Of a stretch of DNA of 41,981 bases, positions 16,349 to 24,061 are shown piece by piece. Position 1 is the first letter of the stretch. Every line of letters begins with the position of its first letter. Both the position numbers and the translations under genes were made by a program. Where the stretch lies: NCBI GenBank assembly GCA_964466745.1, contig CAYXOX010000013.1:1-41981 (forward strand). Reading direction: 5' to 3'. This DNA is from CAYXOX01 sp964466745 (GTDB lineage: Bacteria > Pseudomonadota > Alphaproteobacteria > Rhodobacterales > Rhodobacteraceae). Under the pieces are notes generated by a model that was given only the letters and a program-made list of their open reading frames with translations, had not been told where the DNA came from and ran no database searches.

Positions 16349-16975
16349 ATGATCCGTTCTCCCTTCGCCGCCCTGTTCCTGGCCGGTTCGCTCCTCGCGG
16401 GGTGTGGCCAGTTCGACCCGGTGGCGCGCTCCGCGCCCACGGCGCCGGTCATGGTCCCCGGCTCGATCCAGCCGAGGCTCCATGTCGTCGACGTGCGGGT
16501 CGAGGTGCCCCGGCATCTGACCGTCTCCGAGGCCAACAGCTATTTTCCCCGCGCCGATATCGTCTGGCGGGGCGATCCCCCGGGCGACCGCCACGCCCAG
16601 GTGGCCGCGCTGATCGAGGAAGGTCTCGAGCGCGGAGCGGCGGCCCATGACGCCGGCTACCCGGTGGTGGTGGACATCGAGGTGACCCGCTTCCACTCGG
16701 TCACGGAGAAGGCGCGCTACACGGTCGGCGGCAACCACGCGATCGCCTATGTGCAGACGGTGCGCGACGCCGCAACCGGCGTGCCGATCATCCCCCCGCG
16801 CGAGATACGGGCCGATCTGGCGGGCTTCGGCGGCCGCAAGGCGCTGGAAGCCGAAGCCACGGGGCAGGGCATGAAACAGCGCATTTCCGATCACCTCGCC
16901 GGCGTCATGGCCGCCGAGCTGGCCTGGCCGGTGATTCCGGCCGGCGCGCCGGGCCAGGTGGCCGCGCGCTTCTGA
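16349..16975 (+). CDS. DUF6778-like lipoprotein
   Basis: A 208-residue predicted lipoprotein. The signal peptide MIRSPFAALFLAGSLLAGC ends in a lipobox (LLAG-C19), so it should be lipidated and anchored on the periplasmic side. The mature part has alternating strands (RLHVVDVRVEVPRHLTVSEAN) and a helical stretch, and resembles the DUF6778 family of Rhodobacterales; no enzymatic motif is visible. GAGG lies 8 bases before the ATG. It stands alone between edd and the rRNA methyltransferase; function unknown. Confidence 0.82.
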   Translation: MIRSPFAALFLAGSLLAGCGQFDPVARSAPTAPVMVPGSIQPRLHVVDVRVEVPRHLTVSEANSYFPRADIVWRGDPPGDRHAQVAALIEEGLERGAAAHDAGYPVVVDIEVTRFHSVTEKARYTVGGNHAIAYVQTVRDAATGVPIIPPREIRADLAGFGGRKALEAEATGQGMKQRISDHLAGVMAAELAWPVIPAGAPGQVAARF

Positions 16976-17007
16976 ACGCCCCGGGGGGCAATCGCGCGGG
17001 CCCCGTC

Positions 17008-17024
17008 GGCTGCCACGGGCAGCC
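17008..17024 (+). terminator. Hairpin after the lipoprotein gene
   Basis: GGCTGCC (17008-17014), loop ACG, GGCAGCC (17018-17024), 33 bases after the lipoprotein stop; a second short palindrome, CCTTCC-GC-GGAAGG, follows near 17040. No U-tract, so termination is probable only by position. Confidence 0.4.
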
Positions 17025-17110
17025 AGGGTCCGCGCGGCACCTTCCGCGGAAGGCGCCACGTGCCGACGGCCAATCTTCCCCTTCCAGGCGAGACGGCCTA
17101 GGGAAGGGAC

Positions 17111-18340
17111 ATGGAACCATCCCTTTCCGCTTCGCCTTCAGGCGACGATCCCGGAGCGCGGCCCGTCCTGCGGTTGCGGCCGAAGGCTGACGCGCGGCGG
17201 CTGCGCTTCGGTCATCCCTGGGTTTTTTCCGACGAGGCGGTGCTCGACAGGCGCAGCCGGGCGCTGGCGCCGGGAACGTTGGCACGCCTCGAGGACGCCG
17301 AGCGGCGCCCGCTGGGGCTCGTGGCGGTAACGCCGGACTCGCGGATCGTTGCCCGGGTGCTCGACAGCGACCCGGAGGCGCGGCTCGACCGCGAATGGTT
17401 CGAGGCGCGGCTCGGCCGGGCGCTCGCCCTGCGGGAGGTGCTCTTCGACGCCCCCTTCTACCGGCTCGTTCATGCCGAGGCCGACGGGCTTCCCGGCGTG
17501 GTGATCGACCGCTTCGGTGACAGCGCCGTTCTGCAGCCGAATGCCGCCTGGGCGGACGCTCACCGCGAGGCGCTGGCCGATGCGCTGGCCGCGACGGCGG
17601 GAATCGGCACCGTCGTGATGAACGGCACCGGGCGCACACGCGCGCTCGAGGGCCTGCCGGAAGAGCGCATCACCCTGCGGGGCGCGCCCCCGACGGCGGC
17701 GATCGACGTGCCGATGAACGACGCGATATACAAGGCCGATCTCCTCGGCGGGCAGAAGACGGGACTCTTCTTCGATCAGCGCCCGAACCAGGCGTTCGCC
17801 GCGCGGCTCGCGCGGGGGGCCGAGGTGCTCGATGTCTTTGCCCACGTGGGCGGCTTCGCGCTGGCGGCGCTGGCCGCCGGCGCCTCGCGTGCGCTCGCGG
17901 TGGACAGTTCGGCCCCGGCGCTGGCGCTCGCGGAGGCGGGGGCTGCGGCGAGCGGCGTTGCCGGCCGCTTCGAGACGATGCGGGCAGATGCCTTCGCGGC
18001 CCTCGAGTCGCTGGGTGAGGCCGGGCGGCGTTTCGGCCTCGTCGTGTGCGATCCGCCCGCTTTTGCGCCCTCGAAACCCGCGCTGGAGAAGGGGCTGCGG
18101 GCCTACGAGCGGGTTGCGCGCCTTGCCGCGCCCCTCGTCGCACCCGGCGGGTTCCTGGTGCTCTGCTCCTGTTCCCACGCGGCCGATCTGACGCGCTTCC
18201 GGGCGGCCTGCCTGCGCGGGATCGGCCGGGCCGGGCGCGCGGGGGCGATCCTCTACCAGGGCGGAGCGGGCCCGGATCATCCGATGCACCCGCATCTTGC
18301 CGAAAGCGGCTACCTCAAGGCATTGGCGTTCCGTCTGTGA
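17111..18340 (+). CDS. Class I SAM-dependent rRNA methyltransferase (RlmI family)
   Basis: A 409-residue protein resembling RlmI, which makes 5-methylcytosine in 23S rRNA. An N-terminal PUA-like domain spans about 18-95 (LRLRPKADARRLRFGHPWVFSDE is its start), and a Rossmann methyltransferase follows with the SAM motif VLDVFAHVGGFALAALAAGA (about 238-257). The DPP motif at 314-316 (CDPPAFAPSK) and the cysteines of LVLCSCSH fit m5C chemistry. GGAAGGGA precedes the ATG. The exact target base is inferred from the family. The PIN-domain gene overlaps its stop as GTGA. Confidence 0.9.
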   Translation: MEPSLSASPSGDDPGARPVLRLRPKADARRLRFGHPWVFSDEAVLDRRSRALAPGTLARLEDAERRPLGLVAVTPDSRIVARVLDSDPEARLDREWFEARLGRALALREVLFDAPFYRLVHAEADGLPGVVIDRFGDSAVLQPNAAWADAHREALADALAATAGIGTVVMNGTGRTRALEGLPEERITLRGAPPTAAIDVPMNDAIYKADLLGGQKTGLFFDQRPNQAFAARLARGAEVLDVFAHVGGFALAALAAGASRALAVDSSAPALALAEAGAAASGVAGRFETMRADAFAALESLGEAGRRFGLVVCDPPAFAPSKPALEKGLRAYERVARLAAPLVAPGGFLVLCSCSHAADLTRFRAACLRGIGRAGRAGAILYQGGAGPDHPMHPHLAESGYLKALAFRL

Positions 18341-18888
18341 AGGCGATGCTCGACGCCTGCGTGCTTTATCCCACGGTGCTGCGCGAGGTTCTGCTTGCCG
18401 CGGCGGAGGCCGGATTCTTCAAGGTGCTGGTGTCGCCGCGCGTGCTGGAGGAATGGGCGCTCGCCGCGGCACGCCGGGGGCCGTCCGACGAGGCACTGGC
18501 CCGGGGCGCGATCGCGCTGTTCCGTGCCAGGTCGGCGGTGGAGGAGGCGGTGCCGCCCGAGGGCCTCGAGCGGCGGCTTTGGTTGCCCGATGCGAGCGAT
18601 ATTCACGTGCTCGCGGCAGCGGTTGCGGGCGGCGCGGATGTTATCGTCACCCTCAATGCGCGGGATTTTCCGCGCCACGTTCTGGCCGAGGACGGGATTG
18701 CGCGCGCCGATCCCGATGCACTCCTCCTTGGGTTTTTCCGCTCGGATCCCGGTCGTTTGCGGGCCGCTGTTGAACCTGTTCGGGCAGAGGCGGAACGGCT
18801 CTCGGGAATGCCGTGGGAGCTGCGCGCCCTGATGAAGAAGGCCGGATTGCCCCGGCTCGGCAAGGCGCTGGCGGAGTCCGACGGCTGA
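18337..18888 (+). CDS. PIN domain protein (RSP_2648-like)
   Basis: A 183-residue putative ribonuclease. MLDACVLYP supplies the first PIN aspartate, and LPDASDIHVLAAAVAGGADVIVTLNARDFP supplies later acidic residues and the ARDFP motif of the PIN_3 group. GTG 18337 overlaps the methyltransferase stop by 4 bases; an ATG three codons later is the alternative. No antitoxin gene is adjacent, so it is unlikely to be a VapC toxin. Coupling to an rRNA methyltransferase suggests RNA processing or ribosome quality control, which is inference. A protein of this type is known in R. sphaeroides near dksA, as here. Confidence 0.82.
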   Translation: MKAMLDACVLYPTVLREVLLAAAEAGFFKVLVSPRVLEEWALAAARRGPSDEALARGAIALFRARSAVEEAVPPEGLERRLWLPDASDIHVLAAAVAGGADVIVTLNARDFPRHVLAEDGIARADPDALLLGFFRSDPGRLRAAVEPVRAEAERLSGMPWELRALMKKAGLPRLGKALAESDG

Positions 18889-18908
18889 GCGGGGCATCGC
18901 GGGGGGCG

Positions 18909-19601
18909 TCAGTTGGGAGCGTCGATCCACTTGCGCTCGAGCGCCTCGATCGCGGCGATGCGCTCTTCGGTCCGCGGGTGGCTGAGCAGCCAGGCCGGCA
19001 CCGCGCCGGCGCGGGCGGCCGTGAGCGCCTCGAGCTTGCGGAAGAGCGATTTCTGCGGGTCGGTGCCAATGCCGGCCTTGGTCAGCAAGGCCGCCGCATA
19101 GGCATCGGCCTCGTACTCGTCAGAGCGCGAAAGGCGCGCGGCGAGCAGGCTCGTGAGCGCGCCGGCGATCCACACGCCAATGCCGGGAATGATGCGCGAA
19201 AGCACCATGGCCAGCGCCGTGCGAATGGCGTTCTGGCCCGAAAAATCGATCATCCGCCGACGTGAATGGCCGAGCGCCACGTGGCCGAGCTCGTGGGCGA
19301 TCACGCTGGCAATTTCCTCGCCCGAGACCTCGCCCTCCCGGTACTTCCGGTAGAATCCGCGGGTGATGAAGATGCGCCCGTCCGGGGCGGCGAGCCCGTT
19401 CACCGGGTCGATCTCGAAGACATGCACGCGGATACGGTCCACCTCGAGGGCGCGGGCCAGCCGGTCGGTGAGCCGCTTCAGCGCGGGGTCCGCAAGCTCG
19501 GTGGACTGCGCGTCGAGCATCTTGCGCGTGCGCCAGGCCGAGAAGCGATACATGACCAGCCCGTAGAGGATGGCAAGAAGGATCGGCGTCAACTTGATCA
19601 T
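18909..19601 (-). CDS. M48 family zinc metalloprotease
   Basis: A 230-residue membrane-anchored protease. A hydrophobic N-terminal segment (about 3-20) is followed by the zinc motif HELGH at 103-107 and the third-ligand glutamate in RSDEYEADAYAA (about 160), as in HtpX/BepA-like M48 proteins. LSHPRTEERIAAIEAL near the end is a typical M48 tail. ATG 19601 (MIKLTP) places the membrane segment at the start; an in-frame ATG at 19643 would add a proline-rich lead and lacks a ribosome site. Targets are probably envelope proteins. Downstream of a tiny membrane protein and a DUF2927 lipoprotein in the same direction. Confidence 0.88.
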   Translation of the reverse strand: MIKLTPILLAILYGLVMYRFSAWRTRKMLDAQSTELADPALKRLTDRLARALEVDRIRVHVFEIDPVNGLAAPDGRIFITRGFYRKYREGEVSGEEIASVIAHELGHVALGHSRRRMIDFSGQNAIRTALAMVLSRIIPGIGVWIAGALTSLLAARLSRSDEYEADAYAAALLTKAGIGTDPQKSLFRKLEALTAARAGAVPAWLLSHPRTEERIAAIEALERKWIDAPN

Positions 19602-19674
19602 GGCAAGGGAGATGGGGCGCAGGGGCGGCGGCGGCAAGCGCATCTGCCGTGCATTTGATCCGTGGCCCCAGGGC

Positions 19675-19842
19675 TCACATCGCCATGCGCTCGAGGAACA
19701 CCGAGAGGAACACCGCCACGAGGCCGAAGAGGATCCCGAAACCGGCGGCGTATTGCGCGATGTCGAGCCTTCTGCCGCCGCGCCTGCGGGCGAGCAGCGC
19801 TCCCCATACCGCGCCGAGCACGACCCCAGCGACTACGATCAT
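19675..19842 (-). CDS. 55-residue membrane microprotein
   Basis: A short gene between the DUF2927 lipoprotein and the M48 protease. The product starts MIVVAGVVLGAVWGALLARRRGG, has a basic loop (RRRGGRRLDIAQY) and a second membrane segment FGILFGLVAVFLSVFL, ending ERMAM: two transmembrane helices with a positive hairpin loop. Similar small proteins with the RRRGG..LD.AQY core occur in Rhodobacteraceae, from memory. A GGTGGGCAGG lies just before the ATG. It sits only 47 bases after the lipoprotein stop, so co-transcription is likely. Function unknown. Confidence 0.75.
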   Translation of the reverse strand: MIVVAGVVLGAVWGALLARRRGGRRLDIAQYAAGFGILFGLVAVFLSVFLERMAM

Positions 19843-19889
19843 GGCCTGCCCACCCGATGCCTCTCCCGCGCCCTGGGCGCAGCGGCGGC

Positions 19890-21278
19890 CTACGGCGCCG
19901 GCGCCGGGCCCCGCACCGGGGCCAGCGAGGCGATATCGCGCAGCCGTGCCCCGATTTCCGCTTCCGTGGCGAAGCCGTATCGTGCCCAGCCGAGGCTGTC
20001 CACCCGGGCGAGACGCGCGGCTTCGGCGTCTCCGAGCATCGCCTGCGCCTCAGCCTGCATCATAAGGAGTGTGGCGAGCAGCGCTGCGTTTTCGGCCCGG
20101 CGGGCGGTCTCGGCATGGCGCGCGGTGCTGGCGAGCGCCGCCTCCGCCTGACCCACCGAAAGCGCGAAGGCCGCGAGTTGCACGCCGACATGGGCACGGT
20201 GAAGCGCGGTTTCCGGCCGGGCAGCGAAGATGCGCTCGGCCTCGAGGAAGGAAATCAGCGCAAGCTCGGTGTCGGTTTCCATCACGCTGCGCCCGAAGGC
20301 ATAGTGCGCGAAGCCGCGGCGGCTGTCGCTCCAGCCGTTGGCCTGTGCGATCGCCAGGGCCTCGGCCGCGGCGGCGCGGCGTTCGGGCGGCGCGGCGGCG
20401 GGCGAAAGCGCGCGCTCGATGGCCGTGATCCAGCTTCGCGGCGTGTCCTGCCCGGGGGCCGCGGCGGCGGGTGCGGAACTCTCGCCCGCCGGGTTCAGCC
20501 GGGCGAGCAGCGCCGGCAACCGCGCGGCGACCTGCTCGCGGGTCATGCCGCTGGCCAGCTCGGGTGCGTTGAGCACCCGCAGCACCAGCATGTCGAAGCC
20601 GGTGAGCACGCTGTGGATGTTGTCGTCGTTGAAGACGCTGTCGGGCAGCCGGTAGAGATCGTTGAGCGGGCCCACGGCCTGGGCGAGCTCCTCGTGGAGG
20701 CAGTCGCGGAGCTCCTGGGGGCTCGCATCGGCCGGCACGAAGATCGCGGCGCGGGTGCGTTGGACGACGCGGGTCCAGTCCACCACCTGCGAGCGCCGGG
20801 AGCGGCGGAACTCCGCGAAGGACGCAACGTTGGGCACGACGAAACAGGCGGCATGCGGCACCGCGCGGCGCATTTCCGCTTGCGGCACGGCCTCGATCAC
20901 CACCTGCGCCGCTTCACCCGGCGCGGCCGGCGCGATGTCGAGCCCGGCCTCGTTGCGCAGCCGCGCGATGAGGCGTTCGAGATCGGGGCCGAGGCTCGGC
21001 GGAACCTGGCCGGTGACGGCCACCCGCACCGGCCCCTCGAAGCGTGAGAGAACGGGCAGGGCGCGTCCGCTTTCCATCCGGAAGGTGAGATCCAGCACGT
21101 CCCGCGCGATCTCGGCGTTGGCGCGCTGCGGCGCCTGGGCCCGGGGGGCCGCGAAGGTCTTCATCTGTGGCAGGCCCACCACCGTGGCCGGGGCCGTCCG
21201 GGCGGCCACGGTCGGGGTGTTCGAACACCCGGTGAGGAGGGCGAAAAGGAGGAGGGAAGCGGCGGCGCGAGCGAGCAT
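19890..21278 (-). CDS. DUF2927 domain lipoprotein
   Basis: A 462-residue predicted lipoprotein, signal peptide MLARAAASLLLFALLTGC with lipidated C18. The DUF2927 core is around 190-235: DCLHEELAQAVGPLNDLYRLPDSVFNDDN, with an H195-E196-E197 pair resembling a metal-protease motif. The C-terminal 150 residues are alanine-rich helices (FAHYAFGRSVMETDTELALISFLEAERIF) that look like tetratricopeptide-type repeats. Located on the periplasmic face of an envelope membrane. First gene of a minus-strand group with the microprotein and M48 protease. Whether it is catalytic is unknown. Confidence 0.85.
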   Translation of the reverse strand: MLARAAASLLLFALLTGCSNTPTVAARTAPATVVGLPQMKTFAAPRAQAPQRANAEIARDVLDLTFRMESGRALPVLSRFEGPVRVAVTGQVPPSLGPDLERLIARLRNEAGLDIAPAAPGEAAQVVIEAVPQAEMRRAVPHAACFVVPNVASFAEFRRSRRSQVVDWTRVVQRTRAAIFVPADASPQELRDCLHEELAQAVGPLNDLYRLPDSVFNDDNIHSVLTGFDMLVLRVLNAPELASGMTREQVAARLPALLARLNPAGESSAPAAAAPGQDTPRSWITAIERALSPAAAPPERRAAAAEALAIAQANGWSDSRRGFAHYAFGRSVMETDTELALISFLEAERIFAARPETALHRAHVGVQLAAFALSVGQAEAALASTARHAETARRAENAALLATLLMMQAEAQAMLGDAEAARLARVDSLGWARYGFATEAEIGARLRDIASLAPVRGPAPAP

Positions 21279-21561
21279 GGGTCCGTGGGGGCGGAGGCCC
21301 TATCGATGGGCGGGTTCAGGATGATGGCGCTGGCAGGCGCCGGTGGGCGGGGCGACGCGCAAGGGGGCGCATCGTGGCAGGAACATGGCAAGCCTATGAC
21401 CTGAAAGGGCCGCATGTCAGGCAAAATCTGCCATGCGTTTCGCAAGTGGAGCGAAAGCTGCGCAGCGGGCCCGTCTGTTTCCGATCCGGAGGGTTTTCGC
21501 GCGTGACCGCCGCGGCGGTGGCTGTGTCGGAGGCGCGGCAGCGGCCGGAAAATCGCCACAT

Positions 21562-22026
21562 TCAGAGCGGCGGGCGCTCGTACTTTATGAAGGGGGTAAG
21601 GCGGCCGATCCGGTCGTACAGGCGGCGGGCGTCGGCGTTGAAATGCTGCGTCGTCCAGTAGACGCGGGGGCAGCCGCGTTCATCGGCGGCGGCGTACACC
21701 GCCTCGATCAGCGCCGCGCCGAGGCCCTGCCCGCGCGCCTCGGGCGCCACGAAGAGATCCTGCAGGTAACAGACATCCTCGATTCGCCACATGTGGCGGT
21801 GAAAGAGGTAGTGGACGAGGCCGGCCGGCCGTCCATCCGCCACCGCCAGCAGTCCGGAGTACTCGGCCGGGTCCGGGTCGAGGAGCCGTGCGAAGGAGGT
21901 GCGGTAGACGTCCTCGGGCACCTCGGTCTCGTAGAAGTCGAGATATCCCGTCCAGAGGGTGCGCCAGGCCAGCTCGTCGGCGGCCGTGATCGGGCGGATC
22001 TCCACCGTCTCCCGGGAACCGTTCAT
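21562..22026 (-). CDS. GNAT family N-acetyltransferase
   Basis: A 154-residue cytoplasmic acetyltransferase. The acetyl-CoA loop is LFVAPEARGQGLGAALI at 91-107, and the C-terminal WTTQHFNADARRLYDRIG is typical of the family. The substrate (small amine, antibiotic or protein) cannot be told. Start ATG 22026. It diverges from dksA and is separated by 283 bases from the DUF2927 gene downstream, in which I see only a weak hairpin near 21440 and no gene. Confidence 0.88.
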   Translation of the reverse strand: MNGSRETVEIRPITAADELAWRTLWTGYLDFYETEVPEDVYRTSFARLLDPDPAEYSGLLAVADGRPAGLVHYLFHRHMWRIEDVCYLQDLFVAPEARGQGLGAALIEAVYAAADERGCPRVYWTTQHFNADARRLYDRIGRLTPFIKYERPPL

Positions 22027-22262
22027 GCTCCGTCCGCCCTGTCCCGCGCCGGTTCGAGATGCGTTCGCTTCATGCTTCGCCGCCCCGCTGTTTCGCGCCA
22101 GCGTACCATCGGCGCGGGCACCGGCAAGCCCCTCGGCGGGCGGCTTTTGGCTAGTGACAAGCCATGGGGCTTGGGCTACATCGGCGCCGGAAAGGGGACC
22201 GGATGACACAGAGCCTAGGCCGCATGTTCGCTGGTTCGCAACCGGGATCCGAGGGGAGCGCA

Positions 22263-22685
22263 ATGAAAGCCGAGACCTTTCTGCCGGACGACTACCGCCC
22301 CGCCGAAGACGAACCGTTCATGAATGACCGTCAGCTCGAGTACTTCCGGAGGAAGCTGCTTGCCTGGAAGTCCGACCTGCTGGCCGACAGCCGCGACACC
22401 ATCGAGGGGTTGCAGGAGGGTGCGCGCAACATCCCCGATATCGCCGACCGTGCCTCCGAGGAGACCGACCGTGCGCTGGAGCTGCGCACCCGGGACCGCC
22501 AGCGCAAGCTGGTCGCCAAGATCGATGCCGCGCTGCGGCGGATCGAGGATGGCGAGTACGGCTACTGCGAGGAGACCGGGGAGCCGATCTCGCTCAAGCG
22601 CCTCGATGCCCGCCCCATCGCGACGCTGAGCCTCGAGGCGCAGGAGCGCCACGAACGCCGCGAGAAGGTGCACCGCGACGATTGA
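22263..22685 (+). CDS. dksA: RNA polymerase-binding transcription factor DksA
   Basis: A 140-residue regulator that binds the RNA polymerase secondary channel and works with ppGpp. The coiled-coil tip motif DxxDxA is D59-I-A-D62-R-A64. The zinc-finger region (YCEETGEPISLKRLDARPIATL, from 101) keeps only one cysteine, C102; the other ligand positions are T105, R113 and A116, as in other alphaproteobacterial DksA proteins. GAGGGGAG precedes ATG 22263. An upstream in-frame ATG at 22203 also has a purine-rich site (GGAAAGGGG) and would add 20 residues, but the MKAETFLPDDYRPAEDEPFMN start is the familiar one. A strong terminator follows. Confidence 0.93.
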   Translation: MKAETFLPDDYRPAEDEPFMNDRQLEYFRRKLLAWKSDLLADSRDTIEGLQEGARNIPDIADRASEETDRALELRTRDRQRKLVAKIDAALRRIEDGEYGYCEETGEPISLKRLDARPIATLSLEAQERHERREKVHRDD

Positions 22686-22710
22686 TGCCGGAACATGAGG
22701 ATCACGCCGT

Positions 22711-22736
22711 AGGCGCCGGGTTTCCGGCGCCTTTTT
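22711..22736 (+). terminator. Rho-independent terminator of dksA
   Basis: AGGCGCCGG (22711-22719), loop GTTT, CCGGCGCCT (22724-22732) followed by TTTT: a 9-bp perfect stem and a T-run, 25 bases after the dksA stop. This is the clearest intrinsic terminator in the window. Confidence 0.92.
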
Positions 22737-22781
22737 CGTGCCCGCGCCGCGATGGCATGACGGTTCCGCCTGGCGAGAGCC

Positions 22782-22857
22782 GCCCCGGGCCTGACCCGGG
22801 GCCTCCCCGCCCCCGGGGCGCGACGGCTCCTGCGAGGCCCCGGGGCGAGCCCGGGGC
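22782..22857. repeat. REP-like inverted pair
   Basis: Two 24-base imperfect palindromes of the GCCCCGGG-n-CCCGGGGCCTC type lie at 22782-22805 and, in the opposite orientation, at 22834-22857, separated by 28 bases. Each can fold alone and the two can pair with each other. Elements of this kind are common between genes in alphaproteobacteria, from memory. The pair ends 9 bases before the monooxygenase start. Confidence 0.6.
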
Positions 22858-22866
22858 GGGTGCGCG

Positions 22867-24033
22867 GTGCTGAAGGGGCGGCACATCGTCGTCCTCGGGG
22901 CCGGGATCGGCGGCCTCGCGGCGGCGCGGGCGCTCGCGCTGCGCGGGGCGCGGGTGACCGTGCTCGAACAGGCCGAGGCCATCCGCGAGGTGGGCGCCGG
23001 TCTGCAGATCAGCCCCAACGGCATGGCCGTGCTCCGCGGGCTGGGCGTCGAATCGGCGGTCGCGGCCCGGGCACTGCGCGCCGAGGCGGTGGTGCTCCGC
23101 GATTACCGTGCCGGCCGCGAGGTACTCCGGATGCCGCTCGATCGCGCTGCCGGCGCCTACCTGCTGCTTCACCGGGCGGCATTGATCGATGTCCTGGCCG
23201 CGGGCGCGCGCGAGGCCGGGGCCGAGATCGTGCTCGGGCGGCGTGCCGAAGCGATCACGCTCGATCCGCCATGCCTCCACTTCGCCGACGGCACCGCGCT
23301 GCGCCCGGGTTTGCTGGTGGGTGCCGACGGGTTGCACAGCCTCACGCGCCAGGCGCTGAACGGGCGCGCGCCGCCCTTTTTCACCGGGCAGGTCGCGTGG
23401 CGGGCCACGGTGCCGCTCGATGCGCCCGAACCGCCCGTGGTGCAGGTGCACATGGGCCCCGGCCGCCATCTCGTGCGCTACCCGATCGGGGACGGGCGAA
23501 GGCTGAACCTCGTGGCCGTCGAGGAACGCGCGGCCTGGGCAGAGGAAGGATGGGCGCATCGCGACGAGCCGGCCACCCTGCGCGCCGCTTTCGCGACGTT
23601 TTCTCCCGGCATCCGCGCCGATCTCGACAGGGTCGAGGACGTGCACCTGTGGGGGCTGTTCCGCCACCCGGTTGCCGCACGCTGGCACGCGGGCGGCGTG
23701 GCGATTCTCGGCGACGCGGCCCATCCGACCCTGCCTTTTCTCGCCCAGGGCGCGAACCTCGCCCTGGAGGATGCCTGGGCTCTTGCCGCCGCGCTGGACG
23801 CCCGCGACGACGGGGACGCAGCGCTGGCCGCCTACCAGGAAGCGCGGCGGGCAAGGGTGCGGCGCGCCATCGATGCGGCCAGCCGCAACGCGCGCAACTA
23901 CCACCTGCGCGGCGCGGTGACCCGGCGCGCGGCGCATCTCGCGCTCGGCCTCGCCGGCCGGCTCGCGCCGGGGGCGGTCGTTTCGCGGTTCGACTGGCTC
24001 TACGGGTTCGACGCGACGGCGCAGCGGTTCTGA
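22867..24033 (+). CDS. FAD-dependent monooxygenase (salicylate hydroxylase-like)
   Basis: A 388-residue flavoprotein of the class A aromatic hydroxylase fold. The FAD-binding GAGIGG is at residues 11-16, E34-type ribose-binding residue follows in VTVLEQAEAIREVGAGLQISPN, and GDAAHPTLPFLAQGANLALEDA (about 282-303) is the second FAD motif. The NGMAVLRGLG segment is typical of salicylate or 3-hydroxybenzoate hydroxylases, but the substrate is unknown and no aromatic-degradation genes are nearby. GTG 22867 must be close to the true start because the dinucleotide motif follows at once. There is no good ribosome site; the REP-like pair directly precedes it. Confidence 0.88.
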   Translation: MLKGRHIVVLGAGIGGLAAARALALRGARVTVLEQAEAIREVGAGLQISPNGMAVLRGLGVESAVAARALRAEAVVLRDYRAGREVLRMPLDRAAGAYLLLHRAALIDVLAAGAREAGAEIVLGRRAEAITLDPPCLHFADGTALRPGLLVGADGLHSLTRQALNGRAPPFFTGQVAWRATVPLDAPEPPVVQVHMGPGRHLVRYPIGDGRRLNLVAVEERAAWAEEGWAHRDEPATLRAAFATFSPGIRADLDRVEDVHLWGLFRHPVAARWHAGGVAILGDAAHPTLPFLAQGANLALEDAWALAAALDARDDGDAALAAYQEARRARVRRAIDAASRNARNYHLRGAVTRRAAHLALGLAGRLAPGAVVSRFDWLYGFDATAQRF

Positions 24034-24061
24034 CGCGCCCGCCGTGCCCGCTCCGCGGCCT

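Noticed and set aside
14310..16352. A 680-codon plus-strand frame opposite edd
   Set aside because: It mirrors edd in the complementary frame, is rich in G, A, R, H and V as expected of high-GC shadows, and shows no domain.
18337..18888. VapC toxin of a toxin-antitoxin pair
   Set aside because: No antitoxin-sized gene upstream; the gene is fused by overlap to an rRNA methyltransferase and is longer than typical VapC.
22782..22857. CRISPR-like repeat
   Set aside because: Only two copies, in opposite orientations, each palindromic, with no spacer array or cas genes.
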